From Anaerobiospirillum sp. NML120448 (GTDB lineage Bacteria > Pseudomonadota > Gammaproteobacteria > Enterobacterales > Succinivibrionaceae), in the NCBI RefSeq assembly GCF_023050945.1, contig NZ_JALKIM010000010.1:20486-84485 (forward strand): a stretch of DNA of 64,000 nt, written 5' to 3'. Below the pieces are notes generated by a model. The model was given only the letters and a program-made list of their open reading frames with translations. It had not been told where the DNA came from and did no database searches. The position numbers and the translations under genes were made by a program. Below, piece by piece: positions 57,426 through 64,000 of the stretch. Within the stretch, counting starts at the first letter, position 1; the number at the start of each line of letters is the position of its first letter.

Positions 57426-58283
57426 CTTTAGCCCTTATTACTCTTACCTAAAATATTAACCAGCATCATAGACCAGTAACTACAAGCCTAAGCTTGGTAA
57501 AAATTACCATCATGCTCACTATTTTAGCCCAAGGCCCATCCTAGCCACTAGCTCGTAGCTAAGATTCTCATCTTACCAATCTCTAAGAGAGCACTCACAG
57601 CACCAGCACCTGCCACCGCCCTAGCACCAGCATCAGCGTCCGTTCCAGCGTCCGCCCCAGGGCCAGCATCAGCAACTGCAAGAACCTGCTCCTACGCTAG
57701 CTAAAGTGCCTTTAGCAGTGACAGCGCCAGCACTAGCACTAACGCTGATAGTTTGGCATCGCACAGCGCTGTATTGCGCTTGATCACAGCACCTTGCCAG
57801 GCAATACCTTTCACAGCACCGCTTAGATAGCATCTCTCCAACTAGCGATTTATTTCCAAGCTTACGCCCGCTCCCAAGACCAAAAGGCTTAAGCTACTGT
57901 TACGAAAATAGGTCAACCTTGATACGCAGGAACCCTATGGGCTTGCCCATGGGAGTTGGTCAGTGTAGAGGTAACTTCGGTTAGGGCTAAGTTTTCAGCT
58001 CTGCCAGGCACATAAGATTAGAGGATGAACTAATCACCTTTACTGAGCTAAAGATATGACGATAAGGACTATGCTCTCAAGCTTTGTATTAGCCATATAG
58101 CAAAGGTGAGGAAGGGGCCTTTATTTAATTGGGACTAGTTTGGTATTTGAGATGGGAGCGGTCGTTAGCAAAATTACTTGTCAGCTTGGACGAACAGAGT
58201 GTAGGATTGCGCTTTGCGCTTTTTCTTTTTGTTGATTGGAGAGATAGAGAGCGTTGGTGGGGCTAAGGATGAAAATAAGGCAA
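57426..58283. other. Gene-free region with dispersed repeat
   Basis: About 860 bp. Positions 57595-57725 are a CAGC/CCAGCA/GCGTCC-rich tract that resembles decayed Ala/Ser/Pro-coding repeats but has stops. Copy B of the 61-bp repeat lies at 57903-57963. No gene seen. Confidence 0.45.
57903..57963. repeat. Dispersed 61-bp repeat, copy B
   Basis: Ungapped match to 31112-31172 with four differences. The palindromic ATGGGCTTGCCCAT core is identical. Both copies lie on the same strand. Confidence 0.8.
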
Positions 58284-58336
58284 AGGCAATCGCCTTAGGT
58301 TAATCACCTGATGGTAATTATCTAAGGACGATTGCC
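58284..58336 (-). terminator. Distal terminator of the first metQ-like gene
   Basis: AGGCAATCG and CGATTGCCT bracket a stem-loop that also pairs CCTTAG with CTAAGG. It corresponds in position to shorter terminators downstream of the other two metQ copies. Confidence 0.6.
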
Positions 58337-58348
58337 TGTAATTAAGCC

Positions 58349-58446
58349 AAAAAGCACTCTTAAGGGTGATCCTAAATTAGATAGCCGCTAACTTAGGCTT
58401 AAGAGATAGGAGTCAGCTCTATGAGCAAAAATAGGATAGCCGCCTA
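58349..58446 (-). promoter_or_regulatory. metQ 3' RNA element with twin CGGCTAT-loop hairpins (copy 1)
   Basis: On the minus strand, hairpin 2 (58432-58446) is TAGG-CGGCTAT-CCTA. Hairpin 1 (58371-58397) is CCTAAGTTAG-CGGCTAT-CTAATTTAGG, nested inside CTCTTAAG/CTTAAGAG and followed by T5, so it is also a terminator. Both loops are the same seven bases closed by G-C. Confidence 0.7.
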
Positions 58447-58496
58447 ATTACACTCTTAATAAGAGCTTGTTCCTTGACTAATCGCTGGGGATGCTA

Positions 58497-59288
58497 TTAT
58501 TTGCTACCACCTACTGGAACTAATGCACCTTCGTACTTAACCTTAATGAAGTTAGCAGCATCTTCTGATGATATTTCTTCACGTAAGATTTTAATGTCAG
58601 GATTGTTAGCACTCTTAGAGTTAGCTACTAAGATGTTTACATATGGTGAATCAGAACTTTCTAAAAATAAGGAATCCTTAATAGGATTTAAACCTGCAGG
58701 CATAGCATAATTGGTATTAATTACAGCTACGTCTAAGTCCTCTAAAGAACGAGGCAACTGAGCAGCTTCTAACTCATGGATGTCTAAATTCTTTGGATTC
58801 TCAGCAATATCTAAAACAGTGATGTTAGCATCATTGGGATCACTAACCTTAATAAGTCCTGCTTTAGCTAATAGCAGTAGAGCACGACCACCATTGGTAG
58901 GATCATTAGGGATACCAACACTAGCACCATCTTTAACCTCTGACAAGTTTTGTATTTTGTGTGAGTACACGCCCATTGGAGCAATAAGCACAGCACCCAC
59001 ATCAACTAAATCAGAGCCATGATCCTTAATGAACATGTCTAAATAAGGCTTGTGTTGGAATAAGTTGACATCTAACTCACCTTCAGCAACGGCAAAATTA
59101 GGTTGTACATAGTCGTTAAACTCAGTGATTTCTAGTTTAACGCCTCGTTTTTCTAAGGCTGGCTGAATATGTTCTAAGATTTCAGCAAAAGGTACAGGAG
59201 TAGCACCAATTTTGAGTACTCCTGCTTGAGCTAAACTTACAGAGCTAGCAGCTAGTGCTAGAGAAATGGCTAATAATGTTTGCTTCAT
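58497..59288 (-). CDS. MetQ/NlpA-family substrate-binding protein
   Basis: A 263-aa methionine-type ABC binding protein. VLKIGATPVPFAEILEHIQPALEKRG opens the mature protein in family style (split here only by naming), and EFNDYVQPN, LFQHKPYLD and GIPNDPTNGGRALLLL are ligand-site blocks. The signal peptide ends SLAQA, a type I site with no lipobox Cys, so it appears to be a free periplasmic protein, unlike lipoprotein MetQ. No metN or metI is nearby. A paralogue (~75% similar by eye) lies at 62466-63260. Its leader and trailer carry conserved RNA hairpins. Confidence 0.87.
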   Translation of the reverse strand: MKQTLLAISLALAASSVSLAQAGVLKIGATPVPFAEILEHIQPALEKRGVKLEITEFNDYVQPNFAVAEGELDVNLFQHKPYLDMFIKDHGSDLVDVGAVLIAPMGVYSHKIQNLSEVKDGASVGIPNDPTNGGRALLLLAKAGLIKVSDPNDANITVLDIAENPKNLDIHELEAAQLPRSLEDLDVAVINTNYAMPAGLNPIKDSLFLESSDSPYVNILVANSKSANNPDIKILREEISSEDAANFIKVKYEGALVPVGGSK

Positions 59289-59296
59289 GACTTTGT

Positions 59297-59315
59297 GCGC
59301 ACTAAATGCGCCTCC
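59297..59315 (-). promoter_or_regulatory. Shine-Dalgarno followed by a spacer hairpin, metQ copy 1
   Basis: GGAGG (59311-59315) is 22 nt from the ATG at 59288. A hairpin, GCGCA/TGCGC (59307-59311 and 59297-59301), lies between and would shorten the distance. The second metQ gene has the same layout with a compensating base-pair change. Confidence 0.65.
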
Positions 59316-59358
59316 TTATAATAATTACCCAGAAACTCCATCACATGGAGTATTAAGC

Positions 59359-59388
59359 ACTATAGCACTGAGGCAAAAGAGCTCTCAA
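59359..59388 (-). promoter_or_regulatory. Promoter of the first metQ-like gene
   Basis: On the minus strand TTGAGA (59383-59388), an 18-bp spacer and TATAGT (59359-59364). The paralogue has a matching pair at 63334-63363. Both share GTGCTATA around the -10. Confidence 0.65.
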
Positions 59389-59671
59389 TAAGATAAATGA
59401 GCTCTCATTTTCATGCCCTAAAATGTATCATGAAGCAAAAATATCATTATTTTGGCTTATTAATGCGACTTATAAAGTTGTAAAGATTTAGCTTACCAAG
59501 CTCTCTTTAACTAAACGATCTAAAATAGTGCCCATTTTTGAGGCAGCTTTTAGCAAGGCCAGGAGTTTGTCAATCACCTTGGCCTTACCTTGTAAGGTTA
59601 TTGCTATTTTTAGATGCCAAACATTTTGTACCCTGGAGCAATTTAACTCGTGAGGCCAACTAAATATTAGG

Positions 59672-60094
59672 CTAATTGTAAAATATTTTGTCGTACCATG
59701 ATCTTACGTCGTCTCTGATACTTTCATGGTACTCATATATTACATTAACAATGTCAAAGTTAGCTCTCTTGTCCTTGAAACGATTAATAGTGAAATAGCC
59801 ATAGAAATTACCATTTTTATCAACAACTACAGGAGGATGTGAGGCATATTTGTTAAAAGGGCTATAATCGCTATAAGCACTGCCATAATCGCCGTACTTG
59901 TTCCATATAGAGTGTTTATTGTATTTGCTGCCGTAATCTCCATAAGCATTCCATATGGAGGATGATTCATATTTGTTAGCATTCAATACCCCTAAGAACA
60001 CATCATGTCCTCGACCGCCAAAAATATATAGCGCTTGGCTATACACACAACCAACTTGCAGCAACAAAACTAAAGCTAATATTAATTTTTTCAT
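59672..60094 (-). CDS. Small secreted protein with SIWNxYGDYGS repeats
   Basis: A 140-aa exported protein with a signal peptide (MKKLILALVLLLQVGCVYSQA). The mature part has three aromatic repeat units: SIWNAYGDYGSKY, SIWNKYGDYGSAY and a degenerate SPFNKYASH, then PPVVVDKNGNFYGYFTIN. This pattern occurs in a family of small secreted proteins of unknown function found in many bacteria; I know no activity for it. The Cys in LQVGC is a poor lipobox because Gln sits at -3. No ribosome site is clear. It lies between metQ copies. Confidence 0.65.
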   Translation of the reverse strand: MKKLILALVLLLQVGCVYSQALYIFGGRGHDVFLGVLNANKYESSSIWNAYGDYGSKYNKHSIWNKYGDYGSAYSDYSPFNKYASHPPVVVDKNGNFYGYFTINRFKDKRANFDIVNVIYEYHESIRDDVRSWYDKIFYN

Positions 60095-60483
60095 ATATAT
60101 CAGGCAATGATATCCCTACTTGTAGGCTTATCTAGCAAGGATATAATTTAGCCTCTCCTATTTTGATTATACGTAAGCGACATGTTTGTTCGTCAAACCA
60201 AGTTTAATGAGCTAAAGTGGCTTTTTAGCATTAATTTTGGTTTCTACTTGAGCCATTTTACAGCTTTTAACAATAAATAATATGAAGCTTAATCATTAAT
60301 TATTGAGAGCTCATGGCTCAATCTAGCTTGATGACCTGCTCACTTAATAAAGTCGGTGGCGCTATAATCTATGAATTTAATCACTCTGATATGCAGCAAT
60401 TAGTTTGAGAAGAGGGCCAAAGGCTGATTGTGGCTATAGTTTGATGGGAGTTTTGCAATAGCTTACTTAGATAGCTAAATAAA
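60095..60483. other. Gene-free region
   Basis: About 390 bp upstream of the small secreted protein. It should carry that gene's promoter; nothing else is seen. Confidence 0.35.
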
Positions 60484-60484
60484 A

Positions 60485-61023
60485 GGCAATCGTAGGAAAT
60501 ACGATTGCCTTAGTAAAGCCAAAAAGCACTCTTAAGTGAGATCCTAAATTAGATAGCCGCTAATTTAGGCTTAAGAGAGATTGTCTAGCTTTTAATAAAC
60601 CATTGGGATAGCCGCCCAAAAGCTTATTGTAAGAAAGCATAGACAATAGAATTTTTGTCTCTGGGGTTAATTACTTGGCCTTGGTAGCTACTGGAACTAC
60701 AGCACCATTGTACTTTTCGGTAATAAACTTAGCAGTCTCCTCAGAGGATAACTCGTCGATTAATACCTTAAGATCTGGATTTTTTGCGCTCTTTGAGTTT
60801 GCAACTAAGATGTTAACGTATGGAGAGTCAGCATCTTCAATGAAAAGAGCATCCTTTAATGGGTTTAAACCTGCTGGAATTGCGTAATTAGTATTAATAA
60901 CAGCAAAATCTACATCAGGTAAGGCACGTGGTAATTGTGCTGCCTCTAACTCTTGGAACTTTAAGTTCTTTGGGTTCTCAGTTACATCAAGAACTGTGAC
61001 GGTTACATCAGTAGGATCACTAA
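60485..61023 (-). repeat. Duplicated 539-bp segment: metQ 3' end plus trailer
   Basis: Aligns without gaps to 62280-62818 (offset 1,795). I find no difference in the coding part and about seven in the ~180-bp trailer. Two of these are compensating changes in the terminator stem (GGCAATCGT/ACGATTGCC here, GGCAATCGC/GCGATTGCC there). Similarity stops sharply at 61023. Confidence 0.9.
60543..60619 (-). promoter_or_regulatory. metQ 3' RNA element (copy 2, in the partial gene)
   Basis: Hairpin 1 (60543-60569) is CCTAAATTAG-CGGCTAT-CTAATTTAGG and hairpin 2 (60603-60619) is TTGGG-CGGCTAT-CCCAA on the minus strand. Hairpin 2's stem differs completely from that of copy 1 but the loop is the same. Confidence 0.7.
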
Positions 61024-61186
61024 GTTTAGTAGCAGAGTTAAGCTCTTCCTTTGATACTATAGATCCGATGTTGTAATTACCATTAGAGTCATAGTTGACC
61101 TCATACTTAGTAACACATTGAACGGATGTATTTGAGTGATTTCTACCATGAAAAGTACCATAAATATTCAGGAACAACTTACTCAT
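60671..61186 (-). pseudogene. Chimeric partial metQ copy
   Basis: A 171-codon frame. The last ~117 residues, from SDPTDVTVTVLDV on, equal the C-terminal half of the 62466-63260 protein. The first ~54 residues (MSKLFLNIYGTFHGRNHSNT onward) are unrelated and I do not recognise them. It lacks the signal peptide and first lobe, so it cannot bind substrate as MetQ does. It probably arose by a recent partial duplication landing in frame with another sequence. It may be transcribed, but a function is doubtful. Confidence 0.7.
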
Positions 61187-61248
61187 TAATAGGAAAAGTG
61201 GCCATTATCATCATAGCAGGCTAGGACATGGACTTAATCAACAGCAAT

Positions 61249-61281
61249 ATATACGTTAATTTTGACAAAATTAACGTATAT
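61249..61281. repeat. Perfect 15-bp inverted repeat
   Basis: ATATACGTTAATTTT (61249-61263) and its reverse complement (61267-61281) with a 3-nt centre. It lies 75 bp past the DUF805 stop at 61357. It lacks a T-run; it may be a terminator stem, an operator or a mobile-element scar. Confidence 0.7.
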
Positions 61282-61356
61282 GGGAGCTAAGCATTTCTGG
61301 CAATTTTAGCTGGCACAATATCCTAAATAACAATATTGTTAGATACTGTTTATTGC

Positions 61357-62010
61357 TTATTTTGAAAGATTTAGTTTCTTTATTTCATCCGCAAGATCTG
61401 TGCTTATTTTCGGATCATAAAGACTCTCTTTTTTGTTGCCTTGACTTGGCATTTCTGGCTCATCAATCTTTAAGGATTTTTCTATAAGATCATTGTTTTC
61501 TTCTTGCTTTAAAGTGCCACTTTCTAAGTTAATCTTAGTCTCAGCAATGAGATCATCTGTCTTAGTTAAAGGATCTTTGCCAAACCTGTTTGTTCCTTTG
61601 GTACCACTTAACATGGTTAATACAAAGATATAAATGATTAATCCACTACCAATAAATAAGCATATATCAGGCAAGAACTCAGGCATGGGCACACCATCAT
61701 ATTTCAACTTTTCAGCAGCGACCGACAAGAATGATGTTGCCCAAGGCAATAGCAACCAAAAACCTCTGCGATTAACATCATGCAAACGCCTTACTGAGGC
61801 TGTAAAAAAACAGATTGTTAAATAGATAAGTATAATGTTGAATATCCAAGAAAATGTGATTCCAACCATTTCGATAAATAATTTGAGTATTGAACTAGAA
61901 ATAAAATACAGCAAGAAAAACCACCAATATTCAGGTCTTGTTGCACGATCTGAGACATTAAAAGCTTTTTCCATAGTACATATTTTTAGAGATTTAGTTA
62001 ATGAGATCAT
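61357..62010 (-). CDS. DUF805 family membrane protein (fourth paralogue)
   Basis: A 217-aa DUF805 protein, distant from the trio at 10-13 kb. It has KAFNVSDRATRPEYWWFFLL near the start, four hydrophobic segments, SVRRLHDVNRRGFW and KGTNRFGKDPLT. A ~65-residue charged tail (ESGTLKQEENNDLIEKS) replaces the Gly-Phe-Asn-Pro repeats. AAGAGAA precedes the ATG by seven bases. A MITE-like element lies ~55 bp upstream of its start and may affect its expression. Function is unknown. Confidence 0.83.
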   Translation of the reverse strand: MISLTKSLKICTMEKAFNVSDRATRPEYWWFFLLYFISSSILKLFIEMVGITFSWIFNIILIYLTICFFTASVRRLHDVNRRGFWLLLPWATSFLSVAAEKLKYDGVPMPEFLPDICLFIGSGLIIYIFVLTMLSGTKGTNRFGKDPLTKTDDLIAETKINLESGTLKQEENNDLIEKSLKIDEPEMPSQGNKKESLYDPKISTDLADEIKKLNLSK

Positions 62011-62057
62011 ATTTCAATTCTCTTTGCTATAACTACAATATAAGCACCATTTTGTGC

Positions 62058-62212
62058 TATCTACAGACATAGGGGAGACAGTTGGTTATTTATCAAAATT
62101 TGCTTAGATTTTGCGTTGGGGAGGTAATAAATTCGTATAAATGACAATCAACATACAGCAAAACTGTTAGTTTAACGTAAATTTTTGAATGTCTCCCCCA
62201 TGTCAGTATCTA
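62058..62212. mobile_element. MITE-like element, 143 bp, with 6-bp target repeats
   Basis: Imperfect 17-bp terminal inverted repeats, CAGACATAGGGGAGACA (62064-62080) and TGTCTCCCCCATGTCAG (62190-62206), with two mismatches. The direct repeat TATCTA flanks both sides (62058-62063 and 62207-62212). The AT-rich interior has no ORF. No transposase with these ends is in the window. Confidence 0.65.
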
Positions 62213-62273
62213 GTTTAATTTTTAGCTTATAAAAAGTCCACAACCTCCAATAAGCTCAAGCAAAATATAGCGC

Positions 62274-62304
62274 AAAAAAGGCAATCGCAGGAAATGCGAT
62301 TGCC
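62274..62304 (-). terminator. Distal terminator of the second metQ gene
   Basis: GGCAATCGC (62280-62288) and GCGATTGCC (62296-62304) form a 9-bp stem followed by T6 on the minus strand. The partial copy has the same stem with a compensating T-A pair. Confidence 0.9.
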
Positions 62305-62337
62305 TTAGTAAAGCCAAAAAGCACTCTTAAGGGTGAC

Positions 62338-62414
62338 CCTAAATTAGATAGCCGCTAATTTAGGCTTAAGAGAGATTGTCTAGCTTTTAATAAACCATTG
62401 GGATAGCCGCCCAA
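62338..62414 (-). promoter_or_regulatory. metQ 3' RNA element (copy 3)
   Basis: Hairpin 1 (62338-62364) and hairpin 2 (62398-62414) on the minus strand each show the loop CGGCTAT, with stems CCTAAATTAG/CTAATTTAGG and TTGGG/CCCAA. An outer TTGTCTA/TAGACAA pair encloses hairpin 2. Confidence 0.7.
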
Positions 62415-62465
62415 AAGCTTATTGTAATCAAGCATAGACAATAGAATTTTTGTCTCTGGGGTTAA

Positions 62466-63260
62466 TTACTTGGCCTTGGTAGCTACTGGAACTACAGCAC
62501 CATTGTACTTTTCGGTAATAAACTTAGCAGTCTCCTCAGAGGATAACTCGTCGATTAATACCTTAAGATCTGGATTTTTTGCGCTCTTTGAGTTTGCAAC
62601 TAAGATGTTAACGTATGGAGAGTCAGCATCTTCAATGAAAAGAGCATCCTTTAATGGGTTTAAACCTGCTGGAATTGCGTAATTAGTATTAATAACAGCA
62701 AAATCTACATCAGGTAAGGCACGTGGTAATTGTGCTGCCTCTAACTCTTGGAACTTTAAGTTCTTTGGGTTCTCAGTTACATCAAGAACTGTGACGGTTA
62801 CATCAGTAGGATCACTAACCTTAATTAAACCAGCCTTAGCTAGTAATAATAAAGCACGACCACCGTTAGTAGGATCGTTAGGAATACCTACACTAGCGCC
62901 ATCCTTAAGGTCAGCTAAGCTCTTTAAGTCCTCAGAATAAATACCCATTGGCTCAATGTGAATACCAGCAACACTTACTAAATCAGAGCCATGATCTTTT
63001 ACGAATACGTCAAGATATGGTTTGTGCTGGAAGAAGTTAGCATCGAGCTCGCCATCAGAAACAGCAAGGTTTGGCTGAACATAATCGTTAAACTCAGTTA
63101 ATTCGAGCTTAACACCCTTTTGCTCTAAAGCAGGCTTTATATGTTCTAAAATTTCAGCATGAGGTACTGGAGTGGCACCTACTTTTAAAACACCTGCATT
63201 GGCAATACCAAAAGAAGTAGCTGCTAGAGCTAAGGATAAGGCTAATAAAGTTTGCTTCAT
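62466..63260 (-). CDS. MetQ/NlpA-family substrate-binding protein
   Basis: A 264-aa periplasmic binding protein, paralogue of 58497-59288. GVLKVGATPVPHAEILEHIK, EFNDYVQPN, FFQHKPYLD and IPNDPTNGGRALLLL are family blocks for methionine-type ligands. The signal peptide ends GIANA before GVLK and again there is no lipobox Cys. No transporter core genes are nearby, so the two receptors may feed a remote MetNI or serve another role. Its C-terminal half and trailer were copied to 60485-61023. Confidence 0.88.
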   Translation of the reverse strand: MKQTLLALSLALAATSFGIANAGVLKVGATPVPHAEILEHIKPALEQKGVKLELTEFNDYVQPNLAVSDGELDANFFQHKPYLDVFVKDHGSDLVSVAGIHIEPMGIYSEDLKSLADLKDGASVGIPNDPTNGGRALLLLAKAGLIKVSDPTDVTVTVLDVTENPKNLKFQELEAAQLPRALPDVDFAVINTNYAIPAGLNPLKDALFIEDADSPYVNILVANSKSAKNPDLKVLIDELSSEETAKFITEKYNGAVVPVATKAK

Positions 63261-63269
63261 GACTTATAT

Positions 63270-63290
63270 ACGCACTAAGTGCGTCTCCTT
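63270..63290 (-). promoter_or_regulatory. Shine-Dalgarno followed by a spacer hairpin, metQ copy 2
   Basis: AAGGAG (63285-63290) is 24 nt from the ATG at 63260; ACGCAC/GTGCGT (63279-63284 and 63270-63275) folds in between. Compared with copy 1 an A-T pair replaces G-C, so pairing is kept. Confidence 0.65.
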
Positions 63291-63333
63291 GTAATAATAA
63301 TTTCCCAGAAATTCCAAAATTGGAGTGCTTTGC

Positions 63334-63363
63334 AATATAGCACCGACAAACAAGATCTTACAA
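63334..63363 (-). promoter_or_regulatory. Promoter of the second metQ gene
   Basis: On the minus strand TTGTAA (63358-63363), an 18-bp spacer and TATATT (63334-63339), matching the layout of the paralogue's promoter. TACATTTTAGGGCAT occurs upstream of both promoters (here ~63400-63415). Confidence 0.6.
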
Positions 63364-63873
63364 GATGGCGGCTACTACTCACTAATATTAAGGCACTACT
63401 ATGCCCTAAAATGTACCACTCTATAATAGCTCTCTAAAGACAGCTTATCCTTAGAACCAAAGCCTAAACTTGGCTTATTTATGCACAAAAAATTAACCAC
63501 CTATTAATAGTTTCCTCATTGCCCCTTAATCTTTGAAGCTATTAGTCTAAGCTTACCCACAACAATGCACCAAAATAGCTCCCCAATATAAACAAACTAC
63601 CCTACCCCATTACTTTCAAGAGCATTAAATCTGACGTAATGCATCTTTCAAACATACTAAGAACCACTACCAACTAAACGTCCTAGCTAAAGCATGGTTT
63701 GGACTTAGCTTAGCTTGTCTTGCTAGCAGATGGCGCATAAATAGGCTAAATACAAGCGCTGCAAATAGCCATAAAAGCTCACAACGCAAATTAGTACACC
63801 GTGAATCAGGTTTATAGCACTGAGTGCTGATGACTTAGTTCAGAGGTTAAGAATATCGAGCTTAAGTCAGGTT
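63364..63873. other. Gene-free region up to the second insertion sequence
   Basis: About 510 bp with no ORF or structure I can support, apart from the TACATTTTAGGGCAT element shared with the other metQ gene. Confidence 0.35.
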
Positions 63874-64000
63874 CATGATTTCCTAATTAAGAGTATTGAG
63901 CTTTAATTATTCGATTCCTTTAAAGGAAGCAATGGTAACTCTGGTAAGGGAAAGCAGATCTCAGGACTGTTAAGTAGTCTTTTAATTTCATCTAAAACAG
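63874..64000 (-). mobile_element. Second copy of the IS4-type element, cut by the window end
   Basis: Starts with the same inverted repeat, CATGATTTCCTAATTAAGA (63874-63892), and continues as the reverse complement of 15600-15730 with a few differences. It is inverted relative to the first copy. Confidence 0.93.
63903..64000 (-). CDS. IS4-family transposase, C-terminal fragment
   Basis: The last 31 codons of a transposase nearly identical to that at 14154-15692 (EICFPLPELPLLPLK). It ends LKESNN instead of LKK, because an AAAAAAATAG in the first copy reads AAAGGAATCG here. The rest lies outside the window. Confidence 0.9.
   Translation of the reverse strand, partial: VLDEIKRLLNSPEICFPLPELPLLPLKESNN

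Overview
The window looks like chromosomal DNA of an AT-rich, motile, Gram-negative gammaproteobacterium. Supporting genes are a porin, a flagellin, the apt-dnaX order, biosynthetic speA-speB, yigZ, a DUF2057/CsgI-like protein and several DUF805 membrane proteins. The long Ala/Gln-rich tails and the transporter-rich gene set make me think of the Succinivibrionaceae (Aeromonadales, gut anaerobes). That assignment is inference, because no rRNA or marker gene is present. Coding density is low: many intergenic gaps exceed 500 bp and are filled with short-period low-complexity sequence.

Layout: 1-1682 holds the start of a GH172-like glycosidase and a LacY-type sugar permease. 3103-8503 holds a Mn exporter (mntP), an acyltransferase-3/SGNH protein with a long disordered tail, and yigZ. 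9259-9378 is a perfect 15-copy 8-bp satellite. 10177-13936 holds three DUF805 proteins, two with Gly-Phe-Asn-Pro repeat tails, and an unknown membrane protein. 14100-15730 is a complete IS4-type insertion sequence with 19-bp ends and a 9-bp target duplication; a second, inverted copy is cut by the right edge of the window. 16325-20818 holds an iron-type alcohol dehydrogenase, an SLC1-type symporter and an MFS transporter. 22976-23764 is an orphan ParA.

24365-30828 encodes a split phosphorelay: a hybrid sensor kinase with a Ser/Ala-rich tail, a stand-alone HPt protein and an HD-GYP response regulator. These could pass phosphate to a c-di-GMP phosphodiesterase. A putrescine/spermidine binding protein, a flagellin and a degenerate EAL-HDOD protein follow. 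36452-44970 holds ndh, dnaX and apt. dnaX is split by an A9 slippery run: the zero frame gives a gamma-sized 394-aa protein, and a -1 shift joins it to a further ~1,466 codons to give an unusually large tau (~1,851 aa).

45202-47074 is an ArsR / ArsP-like permease / thioredoxin-fold cluster with two matching putative operators. 47183-48050 is an array of eight 108-bp tandem repeats, most carrying a 29-codon ORF. 48437-54325 holds speA, speB, a HAD phosphatase, a porin and a DUF2057 protein; 54789-57425 is uvrC with a ~230-aa disordered insert. 58284-63363 holds two complete metQ-like genes and a recent chimeric partial copy. All three share a 3' RNA element with two hairpins displaying the same seven-base loop, and both full copies have a covarying hairpin between Shine-Dalgarno and start codon. 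A 143-bp MITE-like element lies among them.

The most unusual features are the dnaX arrangement, the 108-bp mini-ORF array, the metQ RNA elements, and the disordered dipeptide-rich expansions in housekeeping proteins (tau, Ndh, UvrC).
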